From NCBI RefSeq assembly GCF_033958435.1, contig NC_134161.1:14632001-14696000 (forward strand): a DNA stretch of 64,000 nt, written 5' to 3'. The translations under genes were made by a program, and so were the position numbers. The stretch is from Carettochelys insculpta. Lineage: Eukaryota > Chordata > Testudines > Carettochelyidae. Of this stretch, positions 36,198 through 46,742 are shown piece after piece (the stretch's first letter is position 1; every line of letters begins with the position of its first letter). The notes beneath the pieces are model-generated. The model saw only the letters and a list, made by a program, of their open reading frames with translations. It made no database searches and was not told the DNA's origin.

Positions 36198-37144
36198 GCG
36201 CGCACGCGAGTTGTATGTGTTTGATGGCTGCAATTTGTGAGGCTAAATATTATAGTAAGCTGAGCTTTGGGCTTGGACTGTATGACTGCCAATGCCCTCA
36301 TGGAAACAAATTACGGTTCTCCTGTGATCCCTCTTGGAGTGAAGTTGTTAAATAACCATGACGAAGCAGAGAAATATGCATTCCAAATATCTGTTTGCTG
36401 TGTGGAAAACTTTCCCCTAGTTTATCAGCAGAGTAGTAGCATGTGATTCCCTTGCATGTTTATGAACAAAATCCCAGTTTCTGTATGGGAGAGGACAACA
36501 GAGATGATTAAATCTACAGTCTGGGATGAAAGGAGAAGCTGGACAATGCATAGAGATGAATTCAGAATAAGAATCAGAATTTCCGCAAAGTCCCAAGTGG
36601 GGTGAGACCTGTTGTTCTGTGAAGACTCCTTTCTGGCAATACAGTGTAAAATAGTCAATAGCGAATATAGTCCCATGTGATGGCACTTGGAGCAGTTACA
36701 GAGACACCCACCAGTCTCCTCTAGAGCCTTAGCTGCATGGTAGCTGGCTTTTTGCTCTGGTGGTCGAGGCTCATACACTGAGCTCTAGAGGTCCCAGGTT
36801 TAGTTCCTCCTGTTGGCTTTACAGTAGCATGAGCATGTTCACTGCCAGAGACCTATGTCCAAAGTCACACACACAAGTGAGTTTGCTGGGGTTCATATTA
36901 CAAAGCTGCTGTGTGTGTTTACGTTTGTCACAAAAAAGAGGATGCCCCCGAGAGGGAGCATATCTGAATCTACCGACTCACGTTGTATGAATGTGCTATA
37001 GTGTATATATAACAGAGACACTCCATCTCAGGGGTGTCCTCTTTTTGGAAGGTCAGGTATCACAAACATTTCATGCGCTCAGCTCCAAAGAAGTCCAGGG
37101 TATAAACATCAGAGCTGCTGCATGTTGGCCCTGAGCACAGCTGA
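34117..37144. other. Intron DNA, mostly without recognised elements
   Basis: The stretch 34380-34760 looks single-copy and has TAATTA-like words. An AT-rich block of A/T homopolymers spans 35590-35880, and a compound microsatellite sits at 36153-36200. No exon recognised. Confidence 0.4.
36153..36200. repeat. Compound (TC)n(AC)n microsatellite
   Basis: A run of about 15 CT units passes directly into AC units and then a short GC-alternating segment (GCGCGCACGCG), a possible Z-DNA-prone tract. Confidence 0.93.
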
Positions 37145-37736
37145 GTAACGGCAGGTCAGGCTGGAGATGTGTTGGCATGGGGTGAGGATGGTCGGGTGCT
37201 TGTTGTCTTTGAAATAATTGTGAAGAGTCTGGTACCAAGTAGCAAAAATGCTGTGATACTAATGCAACTGCCTGAGCCTAGAAGTTGTAACAGCCTGGGA
37301 GCAACTGATACTGAAGGAGGGGTTACAAAGAGTTTCACCCACGCAGAGCTCCTCAAGCAGGGTAATGAGTGCCAATGTGCTCCACTAGTGAAAGTCATCG
37401 GGGAAGCGTTACCTCCCCAGGACAGCGACTGGCCACTCAAGATGAAACCAAAGCCAAGAGTGGCCTTCAGAGGCTTCCGTTTCAATCCACCTCCCGAGCA
37501 CAACAGTTGCTCCCCCTCAACCCCCGATGGCTATGTGGAGATCTGTGTGAACCGTAGGGGTGGCCGGTGCCCAGCTGGGGGCATTTTACAGCCTGACACT
37601 GAGACGGAAGGAGAAGCTAATGAGTAGTGGAGGTTGTCTGTCAGAGACACCCTCCCTTTCCCCGGGAGAGCAGCATCATCTAGTAAATCATTTTGCTCGT
37701 CTTTAAAGCGCTACCGGACTGCTGTTTTGTTTTTTG
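37145..37736 (+). mobile_element. Retroelement-like segment with unrecognised 160-codon open frame and shared 3' tail
   Basis: An open frame runs from 37145 to the TAG at 37625-37627 with no ATG start in its first part; the first Met is at internal residue ~40. Its residues include GRVLVVFEIIVKSLVPSS, MKPKPRVAFRGFRFNPPP and DGYVEICVNRRGGRCPAGG, which look more protein-like than neighbouring chance frames. About 65 bases after the stop comes TCGTCTTTAAAGCGCTACCGGACTGCTG and a T-rich end, a diverged version of the tail at 17351, 18784 and 49599. I do not recognise the protein. It could be the C-terminal end of a retroelement frame, a captured or processed host sequence, or chance. Confidence 0.5.
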
Positions 37737-38061
37737 TTCCGGATCTTGGTTCGTTGATGACGTCTGGAGCTCAAATGTCTGAGTCTTAGCAGGCTCTTAA
37801 GGCAAGCTGCTTTCATCCTCTGAGAATCACAAACCTGTAACACACCACAGCTAGTCTGTCCCGGGCACTGCAGGCCAGAGACATCTGAATGGCAGAGAAG
37901 CCCTCATTTATGTGACTTGCTAGCTGATGTTGGGGATCAAACCAGAGCCTTCCAAACTCAAATCTCTGTGGCTTGAGCTCTGGTCCTGTAACAGGTGGCT
38001 AATCACTGAGGCTCAGGTACCGAGAAGGGCTACCTGGCACATGCTGACTAGCGGGTTAGAC

Positions 38062-38446
38062 CAGGGATGAGCAAGCTTTTTACATTGGGCCCCACTTCTC
38101 ATCCCGGCAGTTAGCAGCCCCCCACCATCTGTCTCGCATAATCTAAACCACAGGAAATACTGGTTATGTTCATATGGGGGGGAAAAAATCTTTTGGCCCA
38201 TGTAAGAAAATAAGTCTGTAGAAAGTAAAAAACTTTATTAATCAGTGAATGCACTAACATAAAAGGGTGTATTAATGAGTCAGGGAATGAGGACATAAGT
38301 GTGAATGCACAGACATAAAAACAGGAACATAGTTCAACATTTTTAATGACATGGATGAGCTTGAGACCCAGCAGCCAATTGTGCTGCTCCCTCCTTTACC
38401 AAGTGTCACCCTCCAAGGGGGTCAACCCCCACTTTGTGCACCTCTG
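38062..38446. mobile_element. hAT-like MITE, family C (copy 1) with perfect TSD
   Basis: Starts CAGGGATGAGCAAGC and ends TTTGTGCACCTCTG, flanked by the perfect 8-bp duplication GGTTAGAC (38054-38061 and 38447-38454). Internal hallmarks are GGGCCCCACTTCTCATCCC and GTAAGAAAATAAGTCTGTAG. Two more copies lie at 39910 and 60227. Confidence 0.92.
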
Positions 38447-38454
38447 GGTTAGAC

Positions 38455-39909
38455 TCACCCTGCTGCTTCCTATCTCCAAAGGAAATGCTTGGCTCACCAG
38501 CCTGCCAATCCAGCCCCCTTTGCTAGCATAACCCGACCATCTCTAACGCTTCCAAGCTATGCTGGTGTGGGAAAGACATTCTCCTACCATTTTAAATTCA
38601 GGGAAAGGCATCTCCCTGTGGAATGCATGTGGCCACCGCGTCTTCCTCTCTCTGCCTTTCGCTGGCTCCACGCTCAACAGCCCCCTGGCTTTTTTTCTTT
38701 CTTGGGGCGGCGATTGCTGCTTTTTCCATCCATGACCCTTTCACCATAAATCCTTTCATGGCTCTGTTTCCCTTCTGAATCACGTGCCATTTGTTCCCTT
38801 TGCTCCTGGTTTTTGCCTGATGCCCTCTGGATACTGTTTACTTGACAAGACATCAAACCAGCGATGTGACCACTTGCAGCCATTAAAAAAGAACTCCTTG
38901 CAGTTTTTGGGAGGGCTCCAATTTGGCTAATTACATTCTGCTGTAAATAGCCCGCTGCAGTTTTAATTGGCTGGGGTAGTCTTAGTTTCCTGCTCCTAAT
39001 GGCTGTGTGGGTGTTGCTGTGTGCTGTTAAAATGTCTGCTACGTTTCACTCCAGAGCTGACTGCATTGTAGTGGTTGGGGTAAAGGGAAAGTGATTTCCT
39101 TATGCAGTCAGTAGGATGTCATTTTGAAAATGTGTGGTGGTCTCAGCAATGAGAGAGGGAAAATTTGGGAGCGGGGAGGAGAAGGAGCAATTCTGCTGCA
39201 TAAAACATAGACGTTCACAGGATGGCTACTTTCAGATTGCAGATTGGCTCTGCCGAATTAAAAAGCCCAGACCTGGAAAGGCATGTTGGGAAGAGCAGCT
39301 CTGCTGACCCCAAGTCACAAATGAGGCCCCAAGCTGCGACACCTTTCCCAGCCCTAAACTCCTTTATGGTTACTATTATTTAAAAAAAAAAAACACAACA
39401 AAGGCCTTACTGGGAACAAGAGGACTTTATTGTCGGCCCTTTCTGTGTTTCAAAGTCTGGAGAAGCAACCCTGGGTCCGTTGTCGGAGGAGGGCAAATGG
39501 TTATCTCTGCACAGCAGCAGAACCTTTTTAACATATCAGTGAGTGGAGGAGCTTTCTCAGCATCTCAGCTGGGAGATCGCATCCTCCTCCCAGAAGCTTA
39601 ATGGAGATACACATTCAATAGCAAGAGAGTCTGGAACTTGAATGTTCAAGGAAAAGATTTTTCTAGGGATTGCAAACAGGAACTGGTTTGGCAAGGGCTG
39701 AGGCTAACCCATGTCTGGAAGACCCTGAATGCAAATGGTCCCATCCCAGATGAAGAAACTACCAAAGGACTCTTTCCATGCCTCCCCAAACACCCAGCCT
39801 TTGAGCAGCTCAGCAGCAGTTCATGTCCCGAGCTCTGAAAGGACCACAGATTAAGGCAGCACTAAGGCTGCGGCTGGGCTGAAAGAGAGATACTATTATG
39901 CTACTATTT
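38455..39909. other. Intron DNA, no exon recognised
   Basis: The segment 38880-39010 has several homeodomain-type TAATTA/TTAATT words and looks single-copy. An A-run lies at 39381-39394. No exon. Confidence 0.4.
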
Positions 39910-40261
39910 CAGAGATGAGCAAACTTGTTGTGTGGGACCCCACTTTTCATCCCTGCAATTAGCAGCTCCCCACTATCTGTCTAATGTAATCCAAACTGAT
40001 AAAAATGTTGGTTATGTTCTTACGAAAAAAAAACCCCCAAAACAAAACCCTTTTGACATAAGAAAATTTGTCTGTAGAACATAAATCTCCATTAATCAGC
40101 ATATAAATGGGAATACATAGACATCAAAACAATAAGATAGTTCAACATTTTTAATGAGATGGATGAGCCTGAGACCCAGCAGCCAATCATGCTGTGCCCC
40201 CACTTAGGAAATTTCATGCCCCCCTCTGAGGGGGACCCGCCTCCCATTTTGCACACCACTG
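39910..40261. mobile_element. hAT-like MITE, family C (copy 2)
   Basis: Starts CAGAGATGAGCAAAC and ends TTTGCACACCACTG. Flanks TACTATTT and TTCTATTT agree at 7 of 8 bases. It shares CCCCACTTTTCATCCCTGCA with copy 3. Confidence 0.9.
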
Positions 40262-40426
40262 TTCTATTTGCAGCCTTCCAGAGGTTCCCTCTCTCTTGAC
40301 CTTGTGGGTTCTCCTACCATTCCCAGCTCCAGCCCTGGCTTTCCGGAATTTGTGGCTGTATCTTAGTGCCTCCTTTCATCCCTGGAGCAGTGAAGTGGAA
40401 TAGACATTGAGGGAGGGGGAACAAGA

Positions 40427-40545
40427 ACATAAGAACAGCCACACTGGGTCAGACCAAAGGTCTCTTTAGCCCACTATCCACCCTGCCAGCAGAGGTCACT
40501 GCAAGGATGTCCCAGAGGAATGAACAGAATAGGTCATTATCAAAG
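40427..40545 (-). mobile_element. LINE 3' end (CR1-group family of 26055)
   Basis: Reads GAACATAAGAACAGCCACAC, TGGGTCAGACCAAAGGTC on the plus strand. This is the reverse complement of a very common sauropsid LINE 3' end that follows the ATTGCCCTGTTCTG-type segment seen at 26055-26420. It is short and abuts the CR1 copy at 40556. Confidence 0.8.
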
Positions 40546-40555
40546 TGATCCCTCT

Positions 40556-41296
40556 TCAGTTTCACACATACAGAATGGGGAGAGACTGTCTAGGAGTGAC
40601 TACAGCAGAAAGTGATCTAGGGATTATAGCGGACCACAAGCTAAATATGAGTCAACAGCGTGATGCTGTTGCAAAAAAAGCAAACATGATTCTGGGATGC
40701 ATTAACAGGTGTGTTGTGAACAAGACACGAGAAGTCATTCTCCCGCTCTACTCTGCCTTGGTTAGGCGTCAGCTGGAGTATTGTGTCCAGTTCTGGGCAC
40801 CGCATTCAAAAAGATGTGGAGAAACTTGAGAGGGTCCAGAAAAGAGCGACAAGAATGATTAAAGGTCTAGAGAATGTGACCTATGAAAAAAGGTTGAAAG
40901 AATTGGGCTTGTTTAGTTTGGAAAAGAGAAGATTGAGGGGAGACATGATAGTGGTTTTCAGGTATCTAAAAGGGAGTCATAAGGAGGAAGGAGAAAACTT
41001 GTTCTTCTTGGCCTCTGAGGATAGAACAAGAGGCAACAGGCTTAAAGTGCAGCAAGGGAGGTTTAGGCTGGACATTAGGAAAAAGTTCCTAACTGTCAGG
41101 GCGGTCAAACACTGGAACGAATTGCCAAGGGAGGTTGTGGAATCTACATCGCTGGAGATATTTAAGAACAGGTTAGATAGATGTCTATCAGTGATGGTTT
41201 AGACAGTACTTGGTCCTGCCATTGGGGCAGGGGGCTGGACTCGATGACCTCTCGAGGTCCCTTCCAGTCCCAGTGTTCTATGATTCTATGATTCTG
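40556..41296 (+). mobile_element. CR1 LINE fragment with long RT C-terminal remnant
   Basis: The best-preserved LINE in the window. Two overlapping frames (about 40545-40829 and 40783-41202) read as the CR1 ORF2 C-terminus: ESDLGIIADHKLNMSQQRDA, ILPLYSALVRRQLEYCVQFW, EKLERVQKRATRMIKGLENV, RGDMIVVFRYLKG and SLEIFKNRLDRC. A frame change lies near 40800-40830. The 3' UTR ends in the diagnostic CR1 short repeat TTCTATGATTCTATGATTCT. It lacks the 5' half, including the endonuclease and RT catalytic core, so it is inactive. Confidence 0.95.
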
Positions 41297-43222
41297 ACAT
41301 CTGTTTCCAACCTCTGACAAACAGAGGCTAGGGACACCGTTCCTACCCATCCTAGCTAATAGCAATTTATGGACCTAACAAGAGACTACCTATGGCCATG
41401 TCTCACCAGGCTGTTACATCATCTTATTCATTTGGCCGGGCCAGAACATAATGGGAAGTCCAAGAGTCTATGCATATATCTGAATATACTTCCTCATAAA
41501 AGCCATCTTGACTGTGTTTGAGCAAATGACAAGGGGCACAGGATCCTAGCCAGTCCATGGGATTTTATAACTTGCAGTAAGGTCCACACCAACAAGGAGA
41601 TCAGAGATTTGGCCCCTCAGGCCAAGCTTTTTAGTTCTCCTGCCTGTCATTACAGCACTCTCTCTATCCCACTGGCTGGCCCTTCTGCACTCGCTCCTGG
41701 CTATGGTCTCATAAGAGATGTTGACAGCCTATCCCTTCAGCCAGCCACTGGGGCAAGGCTCTGAGCATGTCTCATCATCTGTTTCGCTCTGAGGGTTGTG
41801 GTTTGCTGCTGGAGGCCGGAGCTCAACGTGATCTGCCTGGATTATCGAACGCTGCTGAACGGCTGGGTCATTTTAATACTGCGGGGACCACAGGTGCATT
41901 TGATGGCTTCGTTGTTACAGCCAAAAGTCTGGAGACAGCTATGTAGCTGGCCATCCGCTCCCCCCACGCACCATTCCCCATAGCAAATTACAGCATGCGT
42001 ATCTCTGCGCTCACACATACACAGGCCTTGAGGTTACAGCATTCCCGGGAAACATAGGAAGGGAAAGATTATCGGCCTGTGTAAATTGCATCATGTTTCC
42101 CTTCCCAAGCCTGCCCTGGAATAAGTCCTGCAGAAAGGGCAGCTGTTTCTTTTGCATCAGCTTTTGGTTTTGATCCCGAAAGGTTATGCTCTAACCTCCT
42201 CCTTCCAAAGTCCTTTCTATCAGCTTCTCTCATCTCCACTTTGTCTCTTGCCCTGTTTCCCAGCTGGAGAAGAGGGAGCAAAACACCCATAAAAATCTAC
42301 AAGGAGTACAAAAGGGAAATATAAGCCCCCAGCACAGCAACTCATCAGCAGAGGAACAGTGTGGAACATGAACTGGGTATGGCTATTGGTCGTTCTTGCC
42401 CAGCTACAGAGTGCTGGTGTTACTGCCGCATTTGATACCGAAGAAGAAGGTTTATCACTGATGTCTGTTTTTTCCCATGCCAATCTCAAAGCACTTTGGA
42501 AAAGCAGGGAGGAATTAGTATTCCCACAGGGAAATTAAGGAACAGTGCAGCTCAGTGACTGACTGACTTGAGCTCCCTCAGGGAATCAGAGGCTGATCCA
42601 GCAATAGGATCCAGGAGCTTGGTTCTCCATTGCTGGGGTGGTGTAAAAGGGATTCAGGTGCCCAAAGATGCAGATGGAGGCATAGTAAGATTCTGAAAAG
42701 CATTGACTTGGGTTATGTGCCAGTGCTAGGTCAGCAATGGGACTTGAGCGTATCAGCACTGAGCCCTAGTTTGGGTGTGGCAGGTGTACTATTGCATCGG
42801 TGCCTTAGGTATGGCTAGCCTGAGAGTCCTGCCAAGGCTTCAGCCTGAAGCAGTCTGCTTTTGCGTGCCCATGGTTGGAAGCTCAGGGCCCTCTAGGAAT
42901 TTACCAGCAGATCCTTAAGAGCAATGGTAACGTAGGTGCCTATTGGTTGGACAGCAGCCGAAGGGAGGTTTGAGTGGTGCTTCTGTCCTTGGATGATTCC
43001 AATCTGTAAGCTTAATTGTCTTTCAAGGGGACTCAGGAGCTGAACTTATTTCAGTGCTTGATGCCTATCTGCTTCTTTAGGCACCTAAATCCCTTGGGAA
43101 ATTTTTTCCCCAGCACCTGACTCCCAACTTTGTATCCTGGTCACTCAACCCCAGTGCCTCTTAAGCCACATGGCTCTTTCCTCTGGAAATGTGCTCTAGG
43201 TAAATAGTAACTGTCACTAGAG
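41297..43222. other. Intron DNA, no exon recognised
   Basis: A possible MIR-like reverse-strand fragment lies near 42480-42620 (AAGCACTTTGGAAAAGCAGG). No exon. Confidence 0.4.
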
Positions 43223-43387
43223 CTGCAGTCCCTGTTAGCTTCTGAGGAGAGAGTCAGCTGCCACCCAGCTAATTAGAGTGCTCTCAGCTGGCAACATGTT
43301 TCCATTGGTGGTGCACATCCACATATGCCTTGGTGCACATAATAAAAATTATTCTGCCCATAGATGGAGAAAATAGAGGGAACTCTG
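43223..43387 (-). mobile_element. hAT-like MITE, family A (copy 6) with perfect TSD
   Basis: Ends AATAGAGGGAACTCTG and contains GGTGGTGCACATCCACATAT. The 8-bp repeat CACTAGAG is perfect at 43215-43222 and 43388-43395. Confidence 0.9.
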
Positions 43388-43395
43388 CACTAGAG

Positions 43396-44386
43396 ACAAG
43401 TAAAAATAGCCACAGAGTTTGTATTTGCACCCAGAGGTAAGCGTTGGAGGAGAGTCTTGTCTAGTTCATTCAGATTCCCACATCTGTTTGGAATGGGGCT
43501 TTTGGTTCATTTGTCCTTTGCTAGCTAATGGAGACAGCTGTGCAATTTGGAGGCAAACGCAGGCAGCCCCAGCTTCTGTGGTGTTCAGCTCTGCAGTGTA
43601 GAATTCAGCCCAGCTCTGAGTAACATGATCCAGTCTCTCTCTGTGTATAGCAGCGACTGTTCGTTTTGAGAGTGAGAGAACCACAAAGGCAGGTTGCTAA
43701 GGACATTTATTTTGGTCTTCTTACATGTATACCGGTAAATTGACATCTCTGAGTCATAAGCTCCTTTCTTGCTCTGCCGTTTGTGGTCTGAAGATTTTGC
43801 TACCTATAAAACATATTTTATGTGAAAACCGATTCCACTCTTCAGTTAAGTTCACGACACAGGGGCATGATACTGATCTCACATCTTTATAGCACCTTTC
43901 AAAGTCCCTTTACAAGCCAGTTATGCAAACTAGAGCTGTGCTGATTCCAGCGATCCCATGCATGCAAGCCCATGCACACACTCACAGGGGGACACACTGA
44001 CTGTCTCTTCCCCCCTTTCTCTTCCCTCCCTATCACACAAAAACAAACCCAGCTTACCTAGATACACCCCTCCACCCACCCACCCACAGCATGCATGCCC
44101 TTCCCTGAGCATACACGCCTTACACATACCCCATAAATGCAGCCATTTCTGGTGTGGAGTTCATCTGGCTGTGCAAGAGGGTACAACTCTGACAGTTTAG
44201 GTGAGCAGTTGAAAAGGACCACCTGTGGCTGAAATGGCAGAAGGAACGCTGTTGTCTTGGAGTCAACAAGAAGTCCTCTTGGATAGCCAAAGTGTCTTGT
44301 CTGCCATGAAAAGTTGTGTGTTCTCATAGAGTCCTGGTGGAAGAGTCCCATGGCTATTTTGAACAGGAAGACATGTCTTTTTGCTC
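43396..44386. other. Intron DNA, no exon recognised
   Basis: C-rich low-complexity sequence near 44060-44100 (CCACCCACCCACCC). No gene or strong repeat. Confidence 0.4.
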
Positions 44387-44801
44387 AGGCTGCATCTACA
44401 ATAGCAAGTTCTTTTGGCAGATTTTTTGAAAGAAAGGGGGCTCTCTTGAAAGAGCCCATGGAGCACCTCACACAAAATGCATTCTTTTGAAAGTCAGTAG
44501 AAAGACTGTGACGCTCCTTTTGAAATCACTTTTCCTTTCCCATTTCAGGAAGCGAGGCCCCTTTTGAAAGCTTCTTTTGAAAGAAAATGTACAAATGCTC
44601 CGCAGGGCCTTTCTTTCGAAAGAAGTCTTCATTTTTGATCCCTGGCCCATTCATTCAAAAGAGCAGGGCTGCGTGGACGCTCTCTTTTAGAAGAGCAGTT
44701 CACTCTTGTGATCCACTTTTGTGTGTGTGGACGCTCTCTTTTGAAAGAAGTTCTTTCAGAAGAGCTTCTTTCAAAAGATTGCTGTAGTGTAGACATAGCC
44801 T
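44387..44801. mobile_element. hAT-like MITE rich in TTTGAAAG words
   Basis: Inverted termini are AGGCTGCATCTACAATAGCA and TGCTGTAGTGTAGACATAGCCT. The interior repeats CTTTTGAAAGA and its complement at least nine times, giving many short internal palindromes. No coding capacity. Confidence 0.82.
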
Positions 44802-45063
44802 CAGCGTCCAGGTGATGGAAGGCTAGGTGAAGGCATGTAGCTGGGTTGTTATTGAGCAGCTGGGCCTAAGCCATAGCCCATAGAAAACCTGGATTGCAGT
44901 GGCATTTGGATCAAGCCCTATGTGAACAGCTGAGACCAAAGTATGGTACCATCCTTCCTCAATCTCCTTATTTTTATTCAGGCCTCCTAGAAAAGCCCTG
45001 TTTGTACCAAAAAGCCATATGAAGAGGATGGTGTGACTGCAAAAGAGACTGGAGCTCGTTCTG

Positions 45064-45590
45064 AGGCTATGTCTACACAGCAGCTTCATTTCAAAATAAT
45101 CCATTCTGGAACAGTTTCTTTCAAAATAACACAGCTGCACACAGGAATGCATTTCAAAATAGCACCCAGCTACTTCAAAATAGTGTGTCTGGAAACATAG
45201 TGCCTATTTCAAAATAGAGCCAAAGGATACCATTATGGCTTATTTCAAAATCAGAGGGGTCGCCGTGTTAGTCTGTATCTGCAAAAACAACAAGAAGTCC
45301 TGTGGCACCTTTTTGACTAACACATGTTGGAGCATAAGCTTTCGTGGGCAAAGACCAGCTTCATCAGGACTTCTGACTGTTATTTCAAAATAGCGCTAGT
45401 CTGTGTCTTAACAGTGCCTATTTTGAAACGGGCGCTATTCCTCCTGCACTGAGGTTTGCTGATTTCAAAATAATGTGCTTGCTCTTTTGAATTTATTTCA
45501 AACTACTGTGCGGGTAGTGTAGATGCTTGCAAAGTTATTTCAAAAGAACAGCTGTTCTCTTGAAATAGCTTTCCTGTGTGGCCCTAGCGC
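45064..45590. mobile_element. hAT-like MITE rich in ATTTCAAAATA, host of a nested insertion
   Basis: Starts AGGCTATGTCTACACAGCAG and ends near CTGTGTGGCCCTAGC, a decayed inverse of the start. The interior repeats ATTTCAAAATAG about ten times. A retroposon copy is inserted at 45251-45379. Confidence 0.8.
45251..45379 (-). mobile_element. Retroposon nested in the MITE, 11-bp flanking repeat
   Basis: Reads TCAGAGGGGTCGCCGTGTTA through CAACAAGAAGTCCTGTGGCA to TTCATCAGG, the reverse complement of the family forming the fold-back at 9167. It is flanked by TTATTTCAAAA on both sides (45240-45250 and 45380-45390). Because the host MITE itself repeats this word, the duplication is suggestive rather than proven. 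Confidence 0.82.
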
Positions 45591-46342
45591 CTCTGTCCAG
45601 TTCTCCCAGGATTTCAGAATACTGTAAATTCTGTAGTATCCTAGCCTATGTCTACACGGTGGGCACTGGTTCGGGATAGGAAGGTATGGGGAGATAACTG
45701 CCTGCGTCTAAGCAACGCACCTGTAGTCTCAAAACAATTTTCAAGATTAGGGGTGCGCTATTCCAGCATCCCTGTAAACCTCCTTGCCGGAACTAGGGCT
45801 TTACCCACGGTGCTGTATAGCCAGTGCCATGTGCCGAAGCAGCCTTCCCTTAGTGGGGGTCAAACCCTTACATTGGAACCTTCCCTCCAGCACTGCCCTG
45901 CCCTGCCCTAGAGAAGGGGCACGAGCTTTCTGTCCGGCCAGCCTCGGCTGGGGCGTGGGACGGGGACTCCTTGCGCCCTGTATGGCTAAGGCAGGGCACC
46001 GTCTCCCCTGCACCCCAACGGGCGAGGCATAGGACTTCCCCCTCCTCGCCCCTACCTTTACCCGGACATGGGAGCTGCCCTGCGGCGGGCCCCTCTAGCT
46101 GGCCAGGGCCCTCCCCGCTCCGCTGGGTGGGGCAGGCTGGTGCGCCCTGCCCTCTCCAAAGCGCCCGGGGCCGTGCGCGCCTCTCCGGGCTCTTGAAGCC
46201 CGCTGAGGCCGGCTGGGCGGGGGAAGGCGGGTCCCTCCCCCGGCCGCTGTCACTGAAGCTGAGCCCGGCCCATCGCCCTCCCCTTCCCTGCAGCCAGCAG
46301 CTGCTCACCCCAACCGCTGCTCGCTGGGCTGGGGGTGGCGGA

Positions 46343-46367
46343 GGGAAGGGAAGGGAAGGGAAGGGGA
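46343..46367 (+). repeat. (GGGAA)n tract, clustered ETS core motifs
   Basis: Four GGGAA units followed by GGGGAGG, about 300 bp upstream of the p54 start codon. Each unit carries the GGAA core recognised by ETS-family proteins. Confidence 0.85.
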
Positions 46368-46569
46368 GGGGGCCTCGGCCGCGGCGGCTGTGCGCAGATC
46401 CGCCCTAGAGGAATAAGAGCGAGGGAGCGCGGAAGGCAGAGAAAGGAGAGATCCCGAGGCCGGGCCGAGGGCTGAGCGCGGGGCCGGGGCAGGAGGGAGG
46501 GCGGAGAGACGCGCCCCCGGCTTCTCCGCGAGCGCAGCTGTGCGCCGGCAGGGGCGCGCGCCACCCTTC

Positions 46570-46583
46570 CCAGCAGGGGGCAC
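46570..46583 (+). promoter_or_regulatory. CTCF core motif
   Basis: CCAGCAGGGGGCAC matches the CTCF core CCASYAGRKGGCRS at all 14 positions, 78 bases before the ATG. Binding is inferred from the motif only. Confidence 0.65.
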
Positions 46584-46660
46584 CCCGGCGCCGGCCTCTG
46601 CCGCAGCGCCCCCGGCGCGGAGCAGTGCCGCACAGCGCGGAGGCGAGCGGGGAGCGAGCC

Positions 46661-46742
46661 ATGAAGGCGGCCGTGGACATCAAGCCCACCCTGACCATCA
46701 TCAAAACCGAGCGGGTGGATGTGGAGTTCTTCCCTTCCCCGG
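46661..46742 (+). CDS. ETS1: ETS1 exon 1 of the short p54-type isoform
   Basis: ATG at 46661 in good context (GCGAGCC before ATG). It encodes 27 residues, MKAAVDIKPTLTIIKTERVD then VEFFPSP, plus the first base of the next codon, before the donor GTAAGC at 46743. This aligns without gaps to vertebrate ETS1, which begins MKAAVDLKPTLTIIKTEKVD. The visible changes from the human form are I7, R18, V21 and F23. The IKTE sumoylation motif around K15, known in ETS1, is intact. The MAPK site (Thr38), Pointed domain and ETS domain are encoded downstream, outside the window. The exon ends in phase 1, the same as exon beta, so both isoforms can share the following exons. The same frame is open upstream to 46625, but only from a GTG, which I do not take as a start. 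Confidence 0.98.
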
